Below the pieces are notes generated by a model. It saw only the letters and a program-made list of their open reading frames with translations, had not been told where the DNA came from and did not search any database. The position numbers and the translations under genes are program-made. DNA of 64,000 nucleotides from JAVJUV01 sp040220415. Its GTDB lineage: Bacteria; Pseudomonadota; Alphaproteobacteria; Rhodobacterales; Rhodobacteraceae. Below, piece after piece: positions 33,645-42,239 of the stretch. The stretch spans positions 1 through 64,000 of the forward strand of contig JAVJUV010000119.1 of NCBI GenBank assembly GCA_040220415.1, read 5' to 3'. Within the stretch, counting starts at the first letter, position 1; each line of letters starts with the position of its first letter.

Positions 33645-34559
33645 TTAGCGGTTGATGCCCGCTTGCTCGGCCACGGCAGCAGCATTCGACTGGTCCACGA
33701 AGCCTGGTCCGGACGGAATGTTGGCGCCAGGCAGAAGGCCCGCGTAGTTGTTGTAGAGGTGAAGAACCACAACCGGCATATAGCCCTGCAGGTACTGCTG
33801 CTGATCGATCGTGAAGGCGGCGACGCCGTCTTCGATCAGGTTGATCACGCCGGGGCTGAGGTCGAAGCAAGCCAGGTGCACATCAGCGCCCACGTCGGCA
33901 ATCGCCTTGCTGGCTGCTTCGCAGACGTGCGGGCCAACGGCGAGAACGCCGTCAATTTCCGGGTCGGCCTGAAGGGCGGCGGCAGTCCGGGTTTCGATCT
34001 GGGTGACATCGTTCGAGACGTCGATCTGGTTCAACTCGGCGCCCATCGCGTCGAAGTAACCGGTGCAGCGGTCGACCAGGGCCGTGTTGAAGGCCTCCTG
34101 GTTGAGGCAGATACCCTTCGTGACGCCTTCGGCCATCGCACGCTCGCCAGCAGCTTTACCGGCGTCGTACTCGGGCTGGCCGACGTGCATCAGCGCACCG
34201 ACCTCTTTCGACGCGTCGAGACCCGAGTTCATCGTGATGACAGGAATACCCGCGTCGGCCGCGGATTTGATCGCCGGTCCAAGCGCGGCGGCGTCCGGAA
34301 GCGAGACGATGATGCCATCGGGCTGCGAAGCAGCCGCGGCTTCGATAAGCTTGGCCATGCCAGCCATGTCGCCCGAGGCGTCGAAGTTGTATTCGATCTC
34401 GGCGCCGACATCCTCGCCTGCATCCTTTGCACCTTTCTCGACAACCGGCCAGAACGGGTCGGTGCCTTGGGTGTGGGTGATGACGACATAGCGCTCGGCC
34501 ATGGCAGCAGAGCCGGCCAGCATGAGCGCCCCTGCACAAAGGGTTGTAAGGCGTTTCAT
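33645..34559 (-). CDS. Sugar ABC importer periplasmic binding protein (Peripla_BP_4)
   Basis: Captures a sugar in the periplasm. 304 residues with a signal peptide (RLTTLCAGALMLAGSAAMA), then YVVITHTQGTDPFW, the FrcB/RbsB-type ligand motif, SLPDAAALGPAIKSAADAGIPVITMNSG, and AVGPHVCEAASKAI in the second lobe. The ATG at 34559 is preceded by GGGAGGAAA. The gene follows GH105 and the large unclassified enzyme on the same strand with a 179-nt gap that holds operator-like palindromes. Confidence 0.88.
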   Translation of the reverse strand: MKRLTTLCAGALMLAGSAAMAERYVVITHTQGTDPFWPVVEKGAKDAGEDVGAEIEYNFDASGDMAGMAKLIEAAAASQPDGIIVSLPDAAALGPAIKSAADAGIPVITMNSGLDASKEVGALMHVGQPEYDAGKAAGERAMAEGVTKGICLNQEAFNTALVDRCTGYFDAMGAELNQIDVSNDVTQIETRTAAALQADPEIDGVLAVGPHVCEAASKAIADVGADVHLACFDLSPGVINLIEDGVAAFTIDQQQYLQGYMPVVVLHLYNNYAGLLPGANIPSGPGFVDQSNAAAVAEQAGINR

Positions 34560-34584
34560 TGGTTTCCTCCCGTTTGAACGCAAT

Positions 34585-34607
34585 TTGCAGAATTTACACA
34601 TCTGCAA
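34585..34607. promoter_or_regulatory. Inverted repeat ahead of the sugar-binding-protein gene
   Basis: TTGCAG and CTGCAA separated by 11 nt, 26-48 nt upstream of the ATG at 34559. Candidate operator. Confidence 0.35.
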
Positions 34608-34671
34608 TTATCACTGCAGGGCAGCGCCTATCCGCGCGCCTCAGCGGCTATGATGTAAATCCCGACAAAAA

Positions 34672-34685
34672 TGTTAGCGCAAGAA
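34672..34685. promoter_or_regulatory. LacI/GalR-operator-like motif
   Basis: TGTTAGCGCAAGAA matches 11 of 14 bases of the generic LacI/GalR palindrome TGTTAGCGCTAACA. A similar element lies at 38300-38313 in the other control region of this locus. Confidence 0.35.
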
Positions 34686-34726
34686 CTATTTCCGCAAGCA
34701 ACGCACAAAATTTCGTCAGATCATCG

Positions 34727-34739
34727 ATGTACGTTACAT
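34727..34739. promoter_or_regulatory. Short palindrome ATGTA-CGT-TACAT
   Basis: Perfect 5-nt arms around CGT, ending at the stop codon of GH105. It may be an operator for the importer promoter or a processing signal. Short, so chance is possible. Confidence 0.3.
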
Positions 34740-35794
34740 TATTTCTGGCGTCGCGCTTCCAACAGGAAGAGACTGGCCAAGGCCTGCCCATAAGGCGCGG
34801 CCACGTTTCCGATGCGCCTGTAGAATTCCAGATCGTGCCCCATCGGTGTTCCATCCGAAACATCCGACAACACACCATCCGCGCCGATCCGGTCAAGGAT
34901 CGCCTCAAGCGACCGCTCCGCGATCAGGCGTGCCGAGTTGGGGAGAAGACCCTGACGCAAACCCGCCAGGATTCCGTATCCGAAACCCGCGGTGGCCGAT
35001 GCCTCGACCGGCGATGCAGGGTCATCCAGCAAAGTGTGGAACATGCCGTCCGCAGCCTGAAGACGCCCCAGCGTCTCAACCTGGCTTTGCAGAATTCTCG
35101 TTAGGTAGCGCGCCAGGGCCTCGTCATTTGGTGGCGCGATGGCGAAGAGTTCCGGGATCGCCACAGTCACCCATGCATTCCCGCGGGCCCATCTTGCGCG
35201 CGCAAAATTGTGCCGGCCTTCGAATGTCCAGCCATGGAAGAAAAGACCGGTTTCGGTGTCGCCAAGGAACCGGACATGAACCAGGAACTGATAGTGCGCC
35301 TCGGCGATCCAGTCCTTTCGGCCTGTCATGACACCTGTCTGTGCAAGAAAGAGGACCGCCATGAAAAGTGTGTCATCCCAGAGCTGTCCGGGCCGACGGC
35401 CTTCCTTGACGACATGCTCGAACCCGCCTTCGGGAGTCTTCGGAAGCGAGGATACAAGCCAGTCGGCCCAGTCGGTGCAGTGGGCTTTCCAATCCTCTCG
35501 GCCGGTGTGACGGGCCAGGCATGCCAGCGCCAGCATCGGTGCGGTGGAATTGATCTGGCGTGGCGGAAGCCCGCGGCCAAGTTGCCAGTCGTACCAGTCG
35601 GAAAGCGCGGCGATAGTCTGATCATCTTGCCTGCCCACGGCATCCCTAAACATACCGTAAAGGCCGACGCCAACTTCCCAGTCCCATTCGTCGAAAAGAA
35701 CCGCCTCGGTTCGCTCGCTCTCTACGTCGCCGATTCCCTTCAGACGCCGGAAACCGCGACTAAGTAGATCGAGGGCTTCGTCGAGGTCAGGCAT
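34739..35794 (-). CDS. Glycoside hydrolase family 88/105 (unsaturated uronyl hydrolase)
   Basis: Cleaves unsaturated glucuronyl or galacturonyl residues left by polysaccharide lyases. 351 residues forming an alpha/alpha barrel. Visible motifs include QINSTAPMLALACLARHTG, QLWDDTLFMAVLFLAQTG with the catalytic Asp, LFFHGWTFEGRH and the WARGNAWVTVAIPEL segment, all typical of YteR/GH105. There is no signal peptide, so it acts in the cytoplasm on imported oligosaccharides. It overlaps the large enzyme gene by 8 nt and precedes the importer genes. Confidence 0.88.
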   Translation of the reverse strand: MPDLDEALDLLSRGFRRLKGIGDVESERTEAVLFDEWDWEVGVGLYGMFRDAVGRQDDQTIAALSDWYDWQLGRGLPPRQINSTAPMLALACLARHTGREDWKAHCTDWADWLVSSLPKTPEGGFEHVVKEGRRPGQLWDDTLFMAVLFLAQTGVMTGRKDWIAEAHYQFLVHVRFLGDTETGLFFHGWTFEGRHNFARARWARGNAWVTVAIPELFAIAPPNDEALARYLTRILQSQVETLGRLQAADGMFHTLLDDPASPVEASATAGFGYGILAGLRQGLLPNSARLIAERSLEAILDRIGADGVLSDVSDGTPMGHDLEFYRRIGNVAAPYGQALASLFLLEARRQK

Positions 35795-38300
35795 CGTGCA
35801 ATTTCCACGGCTTCAGGGGCGCGTCGTCGTAAGCGACATGCGGGACTGAGGAGAGCGGAGCGAAGACCCGCACGTCGCCGTCCACACGAAGTGGGTCGCC
35901 CAACGTCAGTGACAAGAATTCATCTTTCGCACCGCGGGCGCTCAGGTTCAGCCGTTGGGGATCGAATTCAGGTTGCCGCGACATCAGCCTGTTTCGGAAC
36001 TGTTCGTCGGTCTCGTCCGGACGAGACAGCGAGACCACCCAAGCCGAGCATTGCGCGTGTGCACGACGCAACGCGCCTTGATACAGTCCGCCGACCGGGG
36101 AAAGTTCATGAGAACACCAAATGCCCGCCCATCCCGATCCCGAGCGGAACAGAAGCCAATTCTGGTGCTGCTCGATATCGTCGAAAGCCTGCGCGGGGGC
36201 AAAAAGTTGTGTCATGAAAAGATCGGTCCAATCCCGCCGCAGATCGTAGATCGCAAGCGCGGTTGGTCCATGTTGTGCAACAGCAGGCATGACGTGATTC
36301 CCGGCCAGCAAAGAGGGCCGGCGTTCGCCCCAAACCTTCAGTTCGCCCGGATGATTGATCCAGAAACGGGCCATCGGGTGGGCTGCAAACTGGACATCCA
36401 GAACATGGGCCTGATGCCCCTTCTCGCCCGTTCTGAGGTCGGTGACGGTAGAGAGCTGGGCTTCGGAAGACTTCCAAAGCGTCAGCTTTCCGGCGTGTCC
36501 GTAGCCCTGCGTGTATCGGGCAGATATTGCACCGTCCCCGGACGGCGCCGCAAAGCGGGCAGCCTCTGCCGGCGGCTCGTAGGCACTGAGGCAGAAAAGT
36601 GCGGCCGCCCTGTCGTGGCCGGTCCAGAAATCGCCGCCGAAGGCGATCGCCGCAACGCTGCCAAGTTCGGTTACAGGCCCAGCCAGAAGCTCTTTTTCAT
36701 ACGCGCGGCCCTGTGTACCTGCAGGCACGCCGCCCGTGCTGTGAAGACCGGTCATGACGAAGATGCGATCCAGAACTGCGCTCGCGCGTCCGCGCAGCGT
36801 CGGTGCCATGTCATGCAAGCTGAAAAGACCCAGAAAGTCGATCGGATAATATGCAGCCGAATTCCACTCGCACAGACCGTCCTCGTCGATCGCGTCGAAC
36901 CACCGGTTCAGTCGGCTTTCGGCTTCAGCAGCCAACTCGCTGCCGCGTTTGCCGTGTGCCGGGAAAATCTCGTCAGGGAAAAGGTCGCCGGCAATCAGTT
37001 GGGCAGCGTGAAAACAGAGAACGTGGTTCTCGGACCAGAACCACATAACGTCGTTGCCCGGGGCATCGAGCCAGTAGCGATAGCCAAGAAATCCGGCCCG
37101 CAACCGGTCCCGAAGACCGCTCGGCAGCTGGCCCGCGCCGTCGCGCCAGAGCCGCAGAAGTGGCAAGATCGAGAAATCCGAGCAGTCGTATCGCTGCTCG
37201 ATCGTGGCAAGCGTGGCCTCGACGATCCGGCTGACCAGCGGTGCGTCTTCGTTTCGGATGGCCAGCAACGCAGCCACCGAAGGCTCGAAGCCGCGGGCGG
37301 ACGTCATGATCTGGGCGGCCTGCGCCTTGCGCTCGGACAGGCTGCCCGCAAGTCGGAAGGGTTCCGGCAGGTTAGTCATGCCAAGCCGGCGCGACAGACG
37401 GATGCCATCGATTACTGCGGTAAGGTCGACGGCCAGACAGCCAACCGGCGCTTCGCCAACCTCGAAGAGATCGGCCACCAGTTCATCGGGCCGAAAGGTG
37501 GCGTGGCGTGTCTCTGGCGTGGCCGAAGGGTCGGAGTTGAGACCGCCACGAGGAAAGGCGGTGGGGCCCGAAACCTCAACGTCGATCTTGGACGAAGGCA
37601 CCGTGTCCGCGATCAACCGAACGCGGCCGCGGCTTGAGAAAACCGTGTCGGTACGCAAACCGGCCAGAAATTTGCCGGCCTCGGCCAGCTTGCGCCCATC
37701 CACACCCACGTCGAGGGACACCTCAAGGGATGGCCCTGACAGGTGTTTGAGAGAGAAAAAGAAAACGGTGTCGCGCTCGTGAAGATCTTCGAGCAGCAGC
37801 GTCAGGGTGTGCTTTCCTTCGGGAAAGTCGATAACGACATCCGAACTCTCGGGCGCGTTTCGCCGGAATGGCTCGAATGAGGCGACGCGATCCTCATTCA
37901 GCCAGATGTTCACGCCGCCGCATGTCGTAATCCGAAAGGTTGCCGGGCCCGCACGGTCAGCCACAACACGGCATCGAAAACTCCGGCGGACCAGCGTGGG
38001 ACGGTGTTTGAAGGCCGAGTAATCCACTTCGTCGCCGTCCAGTCCCCAATGGACTTTGTCGAAGGGCCCTTTCGGAATGTCGACCTGTCGCCGAGCCAGG
38101 TACCCATACAGCGCCTCGCGGCACGGAAGATCGCCCGTATCGACCCAACCGTTTATAAAACAATAATTTACCTTGTCCGGCATCGGTCGCGGCTGACCCG
38201 GGAAATGAATCTCTTCGGGCTCGCTCATCTCCCAGCGCGTCAGGGCCTGCCCCGGAACGATCCGGTGCGCCAAGGAAGGGGTGTCATGAAATTGATCCAT
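35787..38300 (-). CDS. Large unclassified protein, putative carbohydrate-active enzyme
   Basis: About 837 residues, family not recognised. The N-terminal third looks like a beta-sandwich of the type found in rhamnosidase-like enzymes (RITTCGGVNIWLNEDRVASF, HTLTLLLEDLHERDTVFFF). The middle has helical repeats rich in aromatic and acidic residues, suggesting an alpha/alpha toroid (MWFWSENHVLCFHAAQLIAG, EWNSAAYYPIDFLGLFSLHD). The C-terminal third is beta-rich. No signal peptide is evident. It overlaps GH105, so a role on the same glycan is likely. The ATG at 38300 is preferred; a GTG at 38327 would add nine residues. It diverges from a binding-protein gene 66 nt away. Confidence 0.6.
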   Translation of the reverse strand: MDQFHDTPSLAHRIVPGQALTRWEMSEPEEIHFPGQPRPMPDKVNYCFINGWVDTGDLPCREALYGYLARRQVDIPKGPFDKVHWGLDGDEVDYSAFKHRPTLVRRSFRCRVVADRAGPATFRITTCGGVNIWLNEDRVASFEPFRRNAPESSDVVIDFPEGKHTLTLLLEDLHERDTVFFFSLKHLSGPSLEVSLDVGVDGRKLAEAGKFLAGLRTDTVFSSRGRVRLIADTVPSSKIDVEVSGPTAFPRGGLNSDPSATPETRHATFRPDELVADLFEVGEAPVGCLAVDLTAVIDGIRLSRRLGMTNLPEPFRLAGSLSERKAQAAQIMTSARGFEPSVAALLAIRNEDAPLVSRIVEATLATIEQRYDCSDFSILPLLRLWRDGAGQLPSGLRDRLRAGFLGYRYWLDAPGNDVMWFWSENHVLCFHAAQLIAGDLFPDEIFPAHGKRGSELAAEAESRLNRWFDAIDEDGLCEWNSAAYYPIDFLGLFSLHDMAPTLRGRASAVLDRIFVMTGLHSTGGVPAGTQGRAYEKELLAGPVTELGSVAAIAFGGDFWTGHDRAAALFCLSAYEPPAEAARFAAPSGDGAISARYTQGYGHAGKLTLWKSSEAQLSTVTDLRTGEKGHQAHVLDVQFAAHPMARFWINHPGELKVWGERRPSLLAGNHVMPAVAQHGPTALAIYDLRRDWTDLFMTQLFAPAQAFDDIEQHQNWLLFRSGSGWAGIWCSHELSPVGGLYQGALRRAHAQCSAWVVSLSRPDETDEQFRNRLMSRQPEFDPQRLNLSARGAKDEFLSLTLGDPLRVDGDVRVFAPLSSVPHVAYDDAPLKPWKLHDA

Positions 38301-38313
38301 GTTGACGCTAACG
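38300..38313. promoter_or_regulatory. LacI/GalR-operator-like motif in the divergent promoter region
   Basis: TGTTGACGCTAACG matches 11 of 14 bases of TGTTAGCGCTAACA. It lies at the 5' edge of the large enzyme gene and 54 nt ahead of the binding-protein gene, and resembles the element at 34672-34685. Confidence 0.4.
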
Positions 38314-38366
38314 GATTCGCTGACCACTATCGTCCCCAGAAAACAGTGTTAGGGAGGCACATTCAA

Positions 38367-39662
38367 ATGTTTCATCGACTTCGGGGCATGCCCCAAAAGT
38401 TTCTGGCCGGCACCGTCTCCGTTGCTGCGCTGACCGGCGCGACCGCAGCATTTGCGGTTGACCTGGACCTGATGATTTCGGACGTCGACGGCAAGGCCGA
38501 AATCCTGCGCGAGATGGCCCAGCGCTACACGGCCGAAAATCCGGACGTGAACATCAACTTCAACCTGGTGGGTTATGACGTGATCCGCGATCAGCTGACA
38601 CTTCAGCTGGAGGCGGGAACGGGACCTGACATCGTGATGACCACCAACCTCGGCACGCATTCGCCCTACATGGTCGATCTGACGCCCTACGTTGACGCCG
38701 ATGCCTGGGAAGCGAACTACGGCGCCGTCCTGCCGTGGTACCGCGCAGGGCGCGAAAGCGGCATCTATGGCTTCCATTCGGAAATGACCGTCACCGGACC
38801 TTACGTGAACATGACCATGTTCGAGGAAGCCGGCGTCGAGTTGCCGGGTGACGGCGCGACATGGGAAGACTGGGCCGACGCAACTCAGGCGGTGATGGAC
38901 GCGACCGGCTCCTATGCCGGTATGGTCATGGACCGTTCAGGCCACCGCATGGCCGGTCCTGCCATGTCGTATGGCGCACAGTATTTCGACGATGAAGGCA
39001 ACCTGATCGTCGATGACGGCTTCAAAGCCTTCGCGCAAATGATGCTGGACTGGCACGCTTCGGGTCTGATGCCCGCTGATGTCTGGCCGGCCGTCTCGGG
39101 TGGCAAGTACGCCAACGGGAACGAGATGTTCTTCAACCAGGACGTTCCCTTCTACATGTCGGGATCGTGGAACACATCCAACGTGCAGAACAACGTGGGC
39201 GACGCCTTCGAATGGGCTGTCGTTCCGGTGCCCTGTGGCCCGGCGGGCTGTGGCGTGATGCCGGGCGGCGCTGGTATCGTCGCGCTGACATCGGGCGACG
39301 CAGCCTCGGAGGAAGCGTCGGCCAGGTTCGTCGCCTGGATGGGCGAGACCGAGCAGGCGCGCGAGTGGTACACGCGGACCTACGCGATCCCGGCCCATGC
39401 CGGTCTGCAGGCCGAAGGGCTGGACTATGCCTCGGCCGGTGCCGGCGAAGCGGTCAGCGCGGGCCTGAACGCGTTTACGGCGATGGCCAACAAGGCTGCC
39501 CAGCAGACGCCTCAGGCCTATCGACTTCAGGGCGATCCGCGCAACTTCGTCATCTTCAACGCGACCGTCCAGTACGTCGCGGAAGCGATGAATGGCGTGC
39601 TGACGCTGGACGAAGCGATGGCCAAAATCGAGGAAGAACTCGCGACCAACGCGAACAACTGA
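38367..39662 (+). CDS. Sugar ABC importer extracellular binding protein (family 1)
   Basis: A periplasmic binding protein of 431 residues for an oligosaccharide. It has a signal peptide (KFLAGTVSVAALTGATAAFA) and the family 1 pattern: LREMAQRYTAENPDVNINFN, LQLEAGTGPDIVMT, and MSGSWNTSNVQNN in the second lobe. It carries two Cys in VPVPCGPAGCGVM that may form a disulfide. The ATG at 38367 follows AGGGAGG with 9 nt spacing. It opens a seven-to-eight-gene plus-strand operon and is followed by a strong hairpin with a T-run. Confidence 0.88.
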   Translation: MFHRLRGMPQKFLAGTVSVAALTGATAAFAVDLDLMISDVDGKAEILREMAQRYTAENPDVNINFNLVGYDVIRDQLTLQLEAGTGPDIVMTTNLGTHSPYMVDLTPYVDADAWEANYGAVLPWYRAGRESGIYGFHSEMTVTGPYVNMTMFEEAGVELPGDGATWEDWADATQAVMDATGSYAGMVMDRSGHRMAGPAMSYGAQYFDDEGNLIVDDGFKAFAQMMLDWHASGLMPADVWPAVSGGKYANGNEMFFNQDVPFYMSGSWNTSNVQNNVGDAFEWAVVPVPCGPAGCGVMPGGAGIVALTSGDAASEEASARFVAWMGETEQAREWYTRTYAIPAHAGLQAEGLDYASAGAGEAVSAGLNAFTAMANKAAQQTPQAYRLQGDPRNFVIFNATVQYVAEAMNGVLTLDEAMAKIEEELATNANN

Positions 39663-39678
39663 TCCTTGCCAAATACGA

Positions 39679-39705
39679 CCGGGGGCCGAACGCCCCCGGT
39701 TTTTT
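39679..39705 (+). terminator. Hairpin with T-run after the binding-protein gene
   Basis: CCGGGGGC and GCCCCCGG pair around CGAAC and are followed by six T. It looks like a full intrinsic terminator, but the permease gene starts 20 nt later on the same strand, so partial read-through that favours binding-protein expression is likely. Confidence 0.85.
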
Positions 39706-39724
39706 CTGAAGTCAGGCCACACCC

Positions 39725-41155
39725 ATGTCTCTTGCCGGCATCATGATGTCCGTTATCGGCGTCCTCTGGATCGGGGGTGGCTCGATCTGGCTGCTGACAC
39801 GGCGCAGCTACAAGTTGTACCAGGCACCGTCGTTTCTGATGGATCTTGTCGGTTTCCCTGTCGAACTGGCGCAAAGCATGTTTGGGCGCCCAGGTGTGCC
39901 TTATGCCCTTCTGTTGCCGAACATGCTGATCTTCGGGTTCTTCACCTTTCTTCCGATGATCCTGAATTTCTATGTCTCACTGACCGGGGGCTCATCGATC
40001 TCGCTGTTCGAGCGACCTTGGATCGGGTTCGAAAAGTACCTTGAGATATTCGAATGCGAGTCGATCTTCGAACCCAAGACCTGCACGAACGCTGGCTATA
40101 ATTTCTGGACCGGCATGTTCAACACGCTGTGGTTCGTGGTGATCCAGGTCCCGGTGATGTGCGTTGTCGCACTGGTCACCGCCTTGGTCGTGAACAATGA
40201 CCTGAAGGGCCGCGGCTTCTGGCGCGCCATGTTCTTTTATCCTGTCATGCTTTCGCCAGTGGTGATTGCCAATATCTGGAACTGGGTTCTGCACCGCAAA
40301 GGCGTGCTGAACGAAGGCATCGGTGCCTCGCGGGACCAGTTGAGCGCGATGGCCGGAATGACGGGGTTCGACATCGTGGCTACCATCCTGCTCGCCATTG
40401 TTCTGATGCTGGTGACGCTGCGCGCGCTGAAGGTCGAAACCGATGAACCTTCACTGGCCTGGACGGTGATCTTCGCTGCACTGTTCGTCCTCCTCTGGAC
40501 GTGGGCGCGTCCGCTGTCACTCATCGGGCTCGAGACGGGCGGTATCTGGGGCGGGGCCGCTCTGGCGACCGCTCTGATCTATCTGACGATGGGCGCGCGA
40601 AAGGGAGCGCGGATGCTGCTGACGGTTCTGGCGGCCGTTTCAGTTCTGCTGCTTCTGATGATCCAGTTCGATGCTGTCTTCGATTTCGGCCGCTATCGCC
40701 CGGTCAACTGGCTGGTCACGCCGAATACCGGCTGGCCCTTCTTCTGGCTGGTCTTCGTCTTCACGTGGAGCCACATGGGCTTCTACATGCTGATCCTTCT
40801 GGCTGGGCTTCAGGCCATCCCGTCCGACCTTTACGAGGCGGCGAAGATGGACGCAACGAAGCCGGTGCGCGCGTTCTGGCGGATCACCTTGCCGCTGGTC
40901 ATGCCGACACTGACCGTGGTGCTGGTCCTGAGCCTGATCCGCAGTTTCCAGATTTTCGACGAAGTCTATCTGTTGACCGGCGGCGGACCGGGACGCGAGA
41001 CTTTCATGGTGGTTCAGAACATCTACGAGGTCGCCTTCACGGCAAACTACCCGGATTATGGCCAGGCTGCTGCCGGTTCTGTGCTGATGGCGGTGGTCAT
41101 CGCCGTCTTCACCTTCTTCCAGCTCTGGATCACCCGCCGGCAGTCGGAGTTCTGA
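39725..41155 (+). CDS. Sugar ABC importer permease (MalF/UgpA family)
   Basis: 476 residues, longer than the usual 290-320. The extra part is an N-terminal segment with one membrane span (SLAGIMMSVIGVLWIGGGSIW) and a central insert with several added hydrophobic segments (about residues 215-315). The EAA loop EAAKMDATKPVRAFWRITLP and the closing LTGGGPGRETFMVVQNIYEVAF are typical. It pairs with the permease that follows one base after its stop. Confidence 0.87.
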   Translation: MSLAGIMMSVIGVLWIGGGSIWLLTRRSYKLYQAPSFLMDLVGFPVELAQSMFGRPGVPYALLLPNMLIFGFFTFLPMILNFYVSLTGGSSISLFERPWIGFEKYLEIFECESIFEPKTCTNAGYNFWTGMFNTLWFVVIQVPVMCVVALVTALVVNNDLKGRGFWRAMFFYPVMLSPVVIANIWNWVLHRKGVLNEGIGASRDQLSAMAGMTGFDIVATILLAIVLMLVTLRALKVETDEPSLAWTVIFAALFVLLWTWARPLSLIGLETGGIWGGAALATALIYLTMGARKGARMLLTVLAAVSVLLLLMIQFDAVFDFGRYRPVNWLVTPNTGWPFFWLVFVFTWSHMGFYMLILLAGLQAIPSDLYEAAKMDATKPVRAFWRITLPLVMPTLTVVLVLSLIRSFQIFDEVYLLTGGGPGRETFMVVQNIYEVAFTANYPDYGQAAAGSVLMAVVIAVFTFFQLWITRRQSEF

Positions 41156-41156
41156 G

Positions 41157-42239
41157 ATGAAACGCGTCGTCACCTTCCTGACCCGTACGGCCGGCAACAA
41201 GGAAACCGCCGAGCGCTTCGGCATCGCCGATTTCCTGGCCTACAGCTATCTGGCCTTCGGAGTTCTCATAATCCTTGTTCCCGTGCTCTGGACGTTTCTG
41301 TCCTCGATCAAACCCGAACGTGCGATTGACAGTTTCGACACACGACTCCTGCCGATCGCCCAGGTCGAGAAGGAGATCGAAGACGTCGGCGATAAGCAAA
41401 TCTGGGTTCTGGAAGATGAAGACGGAACCACGCGCGAGGTCTTCAAGGCAGGGCCCACCCGCAGTGTCACCGACGTGGCGACGCTGGACGAACCGGACAG
41501 TGTTTTCGGCGTGCCGCGTGACGCGCTCTCGCCGTCCGAGGAAATCCGGATCGCCGCAGAAAACTACCTGGACCCGCTTCTGAAACGGAACGGACAGGAA
41601 AGCTTCACCTTCGGGATCTACCTGTTCAACTCGGTTTTCGTGACGGTCATGGCAACCGTCATCACCCTGCTGATCAACGCGATGGCCGCTTTTGCCCTGT
41701 CGAAGTACAGGTTCCGGGGCAGGCTGACCTTCACCATCCTGATCATCGCGACGCTGCTGATCCCCTCTTCGATCATCCTTGTATCGCTGTTCTTCGTTGT
41801 CTGGTCCTTCGGCATATTCGGTTCGCTATGGGGCGTCATCATCCCGGCAGCGGCAACGCCTACCGGCGTGTTCCTGCTACGCCAATACATGTTGACGATT
41901 CCCGACGAGTTGCTCGAGGCCGCGCGGATGGACGCAGCCAGCGAATGGCGTATCTTCTGGCGGATCGTCATGCCGCTGTCGCTACCTGCACTTTCGGTGC
42001 TGGCGATCCTGAGCGTCATCTGGCGCTGGAACGACTTCCTGTGGCCGCTGATCGTTCTGATCTCGGACCCGTCCAAACATACGATTCAGCTGGGCCTTAC
42101 CCAATACGCTGGTGAGTTCGATTCCGACTTCCACTATATCCTTGCGATGACGGTGGTCTCGCTTATCCCGATCACGCTGGTCTTCGTCTGGCTTCAGCGT
42201 TTCATCACGACCGGCATTGCAACAACGGGACTGAAATGA
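41157..42239 (+). CDS. Sugar ABC importer permease (MalG/UgpE family)
   Basis: 360 residues. An unusually long periplasmic insert (about residues 55-140: LLPIAQVEKEIEDVGDKQIW and on) separates the first span from the core, which MalG proteins also show in shorter form. The EAA loop is EAARMDAASEWRIFWRIVMP, and the closing span ends in LQRFITTGIATTGLK, typical for the C-terminus of MalG. Its last four bases overlap the ATPase gene (ATGA). Confidence 0.88.
   Translation: MKRVVTFLTRTAGNKETAERFGIADFLAYSYLAFGVLIILVPVLWTFLSSIKPERAIDSFDTRLLPIAQVEKEIEDVGDKQIWVLEDEDGTTREVFKAGPTRSVTDVATLDEPDSVFGVPRDALSPSEEIRIAAENYLDPLLKRNGQESFTFGIYLFNSVFVTVMATVITLLINAMAAFALSKYRFRGRLTFTILIIATLLIPSSIILVSLFFVVWSFGIFGSLWGVIIPAAATPTGVFLLRQYMLTIPDELLEAARMDAASEWRIFWRIVMPLSLPALSVLAILSVIWRWNDFLWPLIVLISDPSKHTIQLGLTQYAGEFDSDFHYILAMTVVSLIPITLVFVWLQRFITTGIATTGLK

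Noticed and set aside
35955..37637. Long plus-strand open frame antisense to the large unclassified enzyme gene
   Set aside because: The minus-strand frame is longer, overlaps GH105 in operon fashion and has protein-like composition; the plus-strand translation does not.
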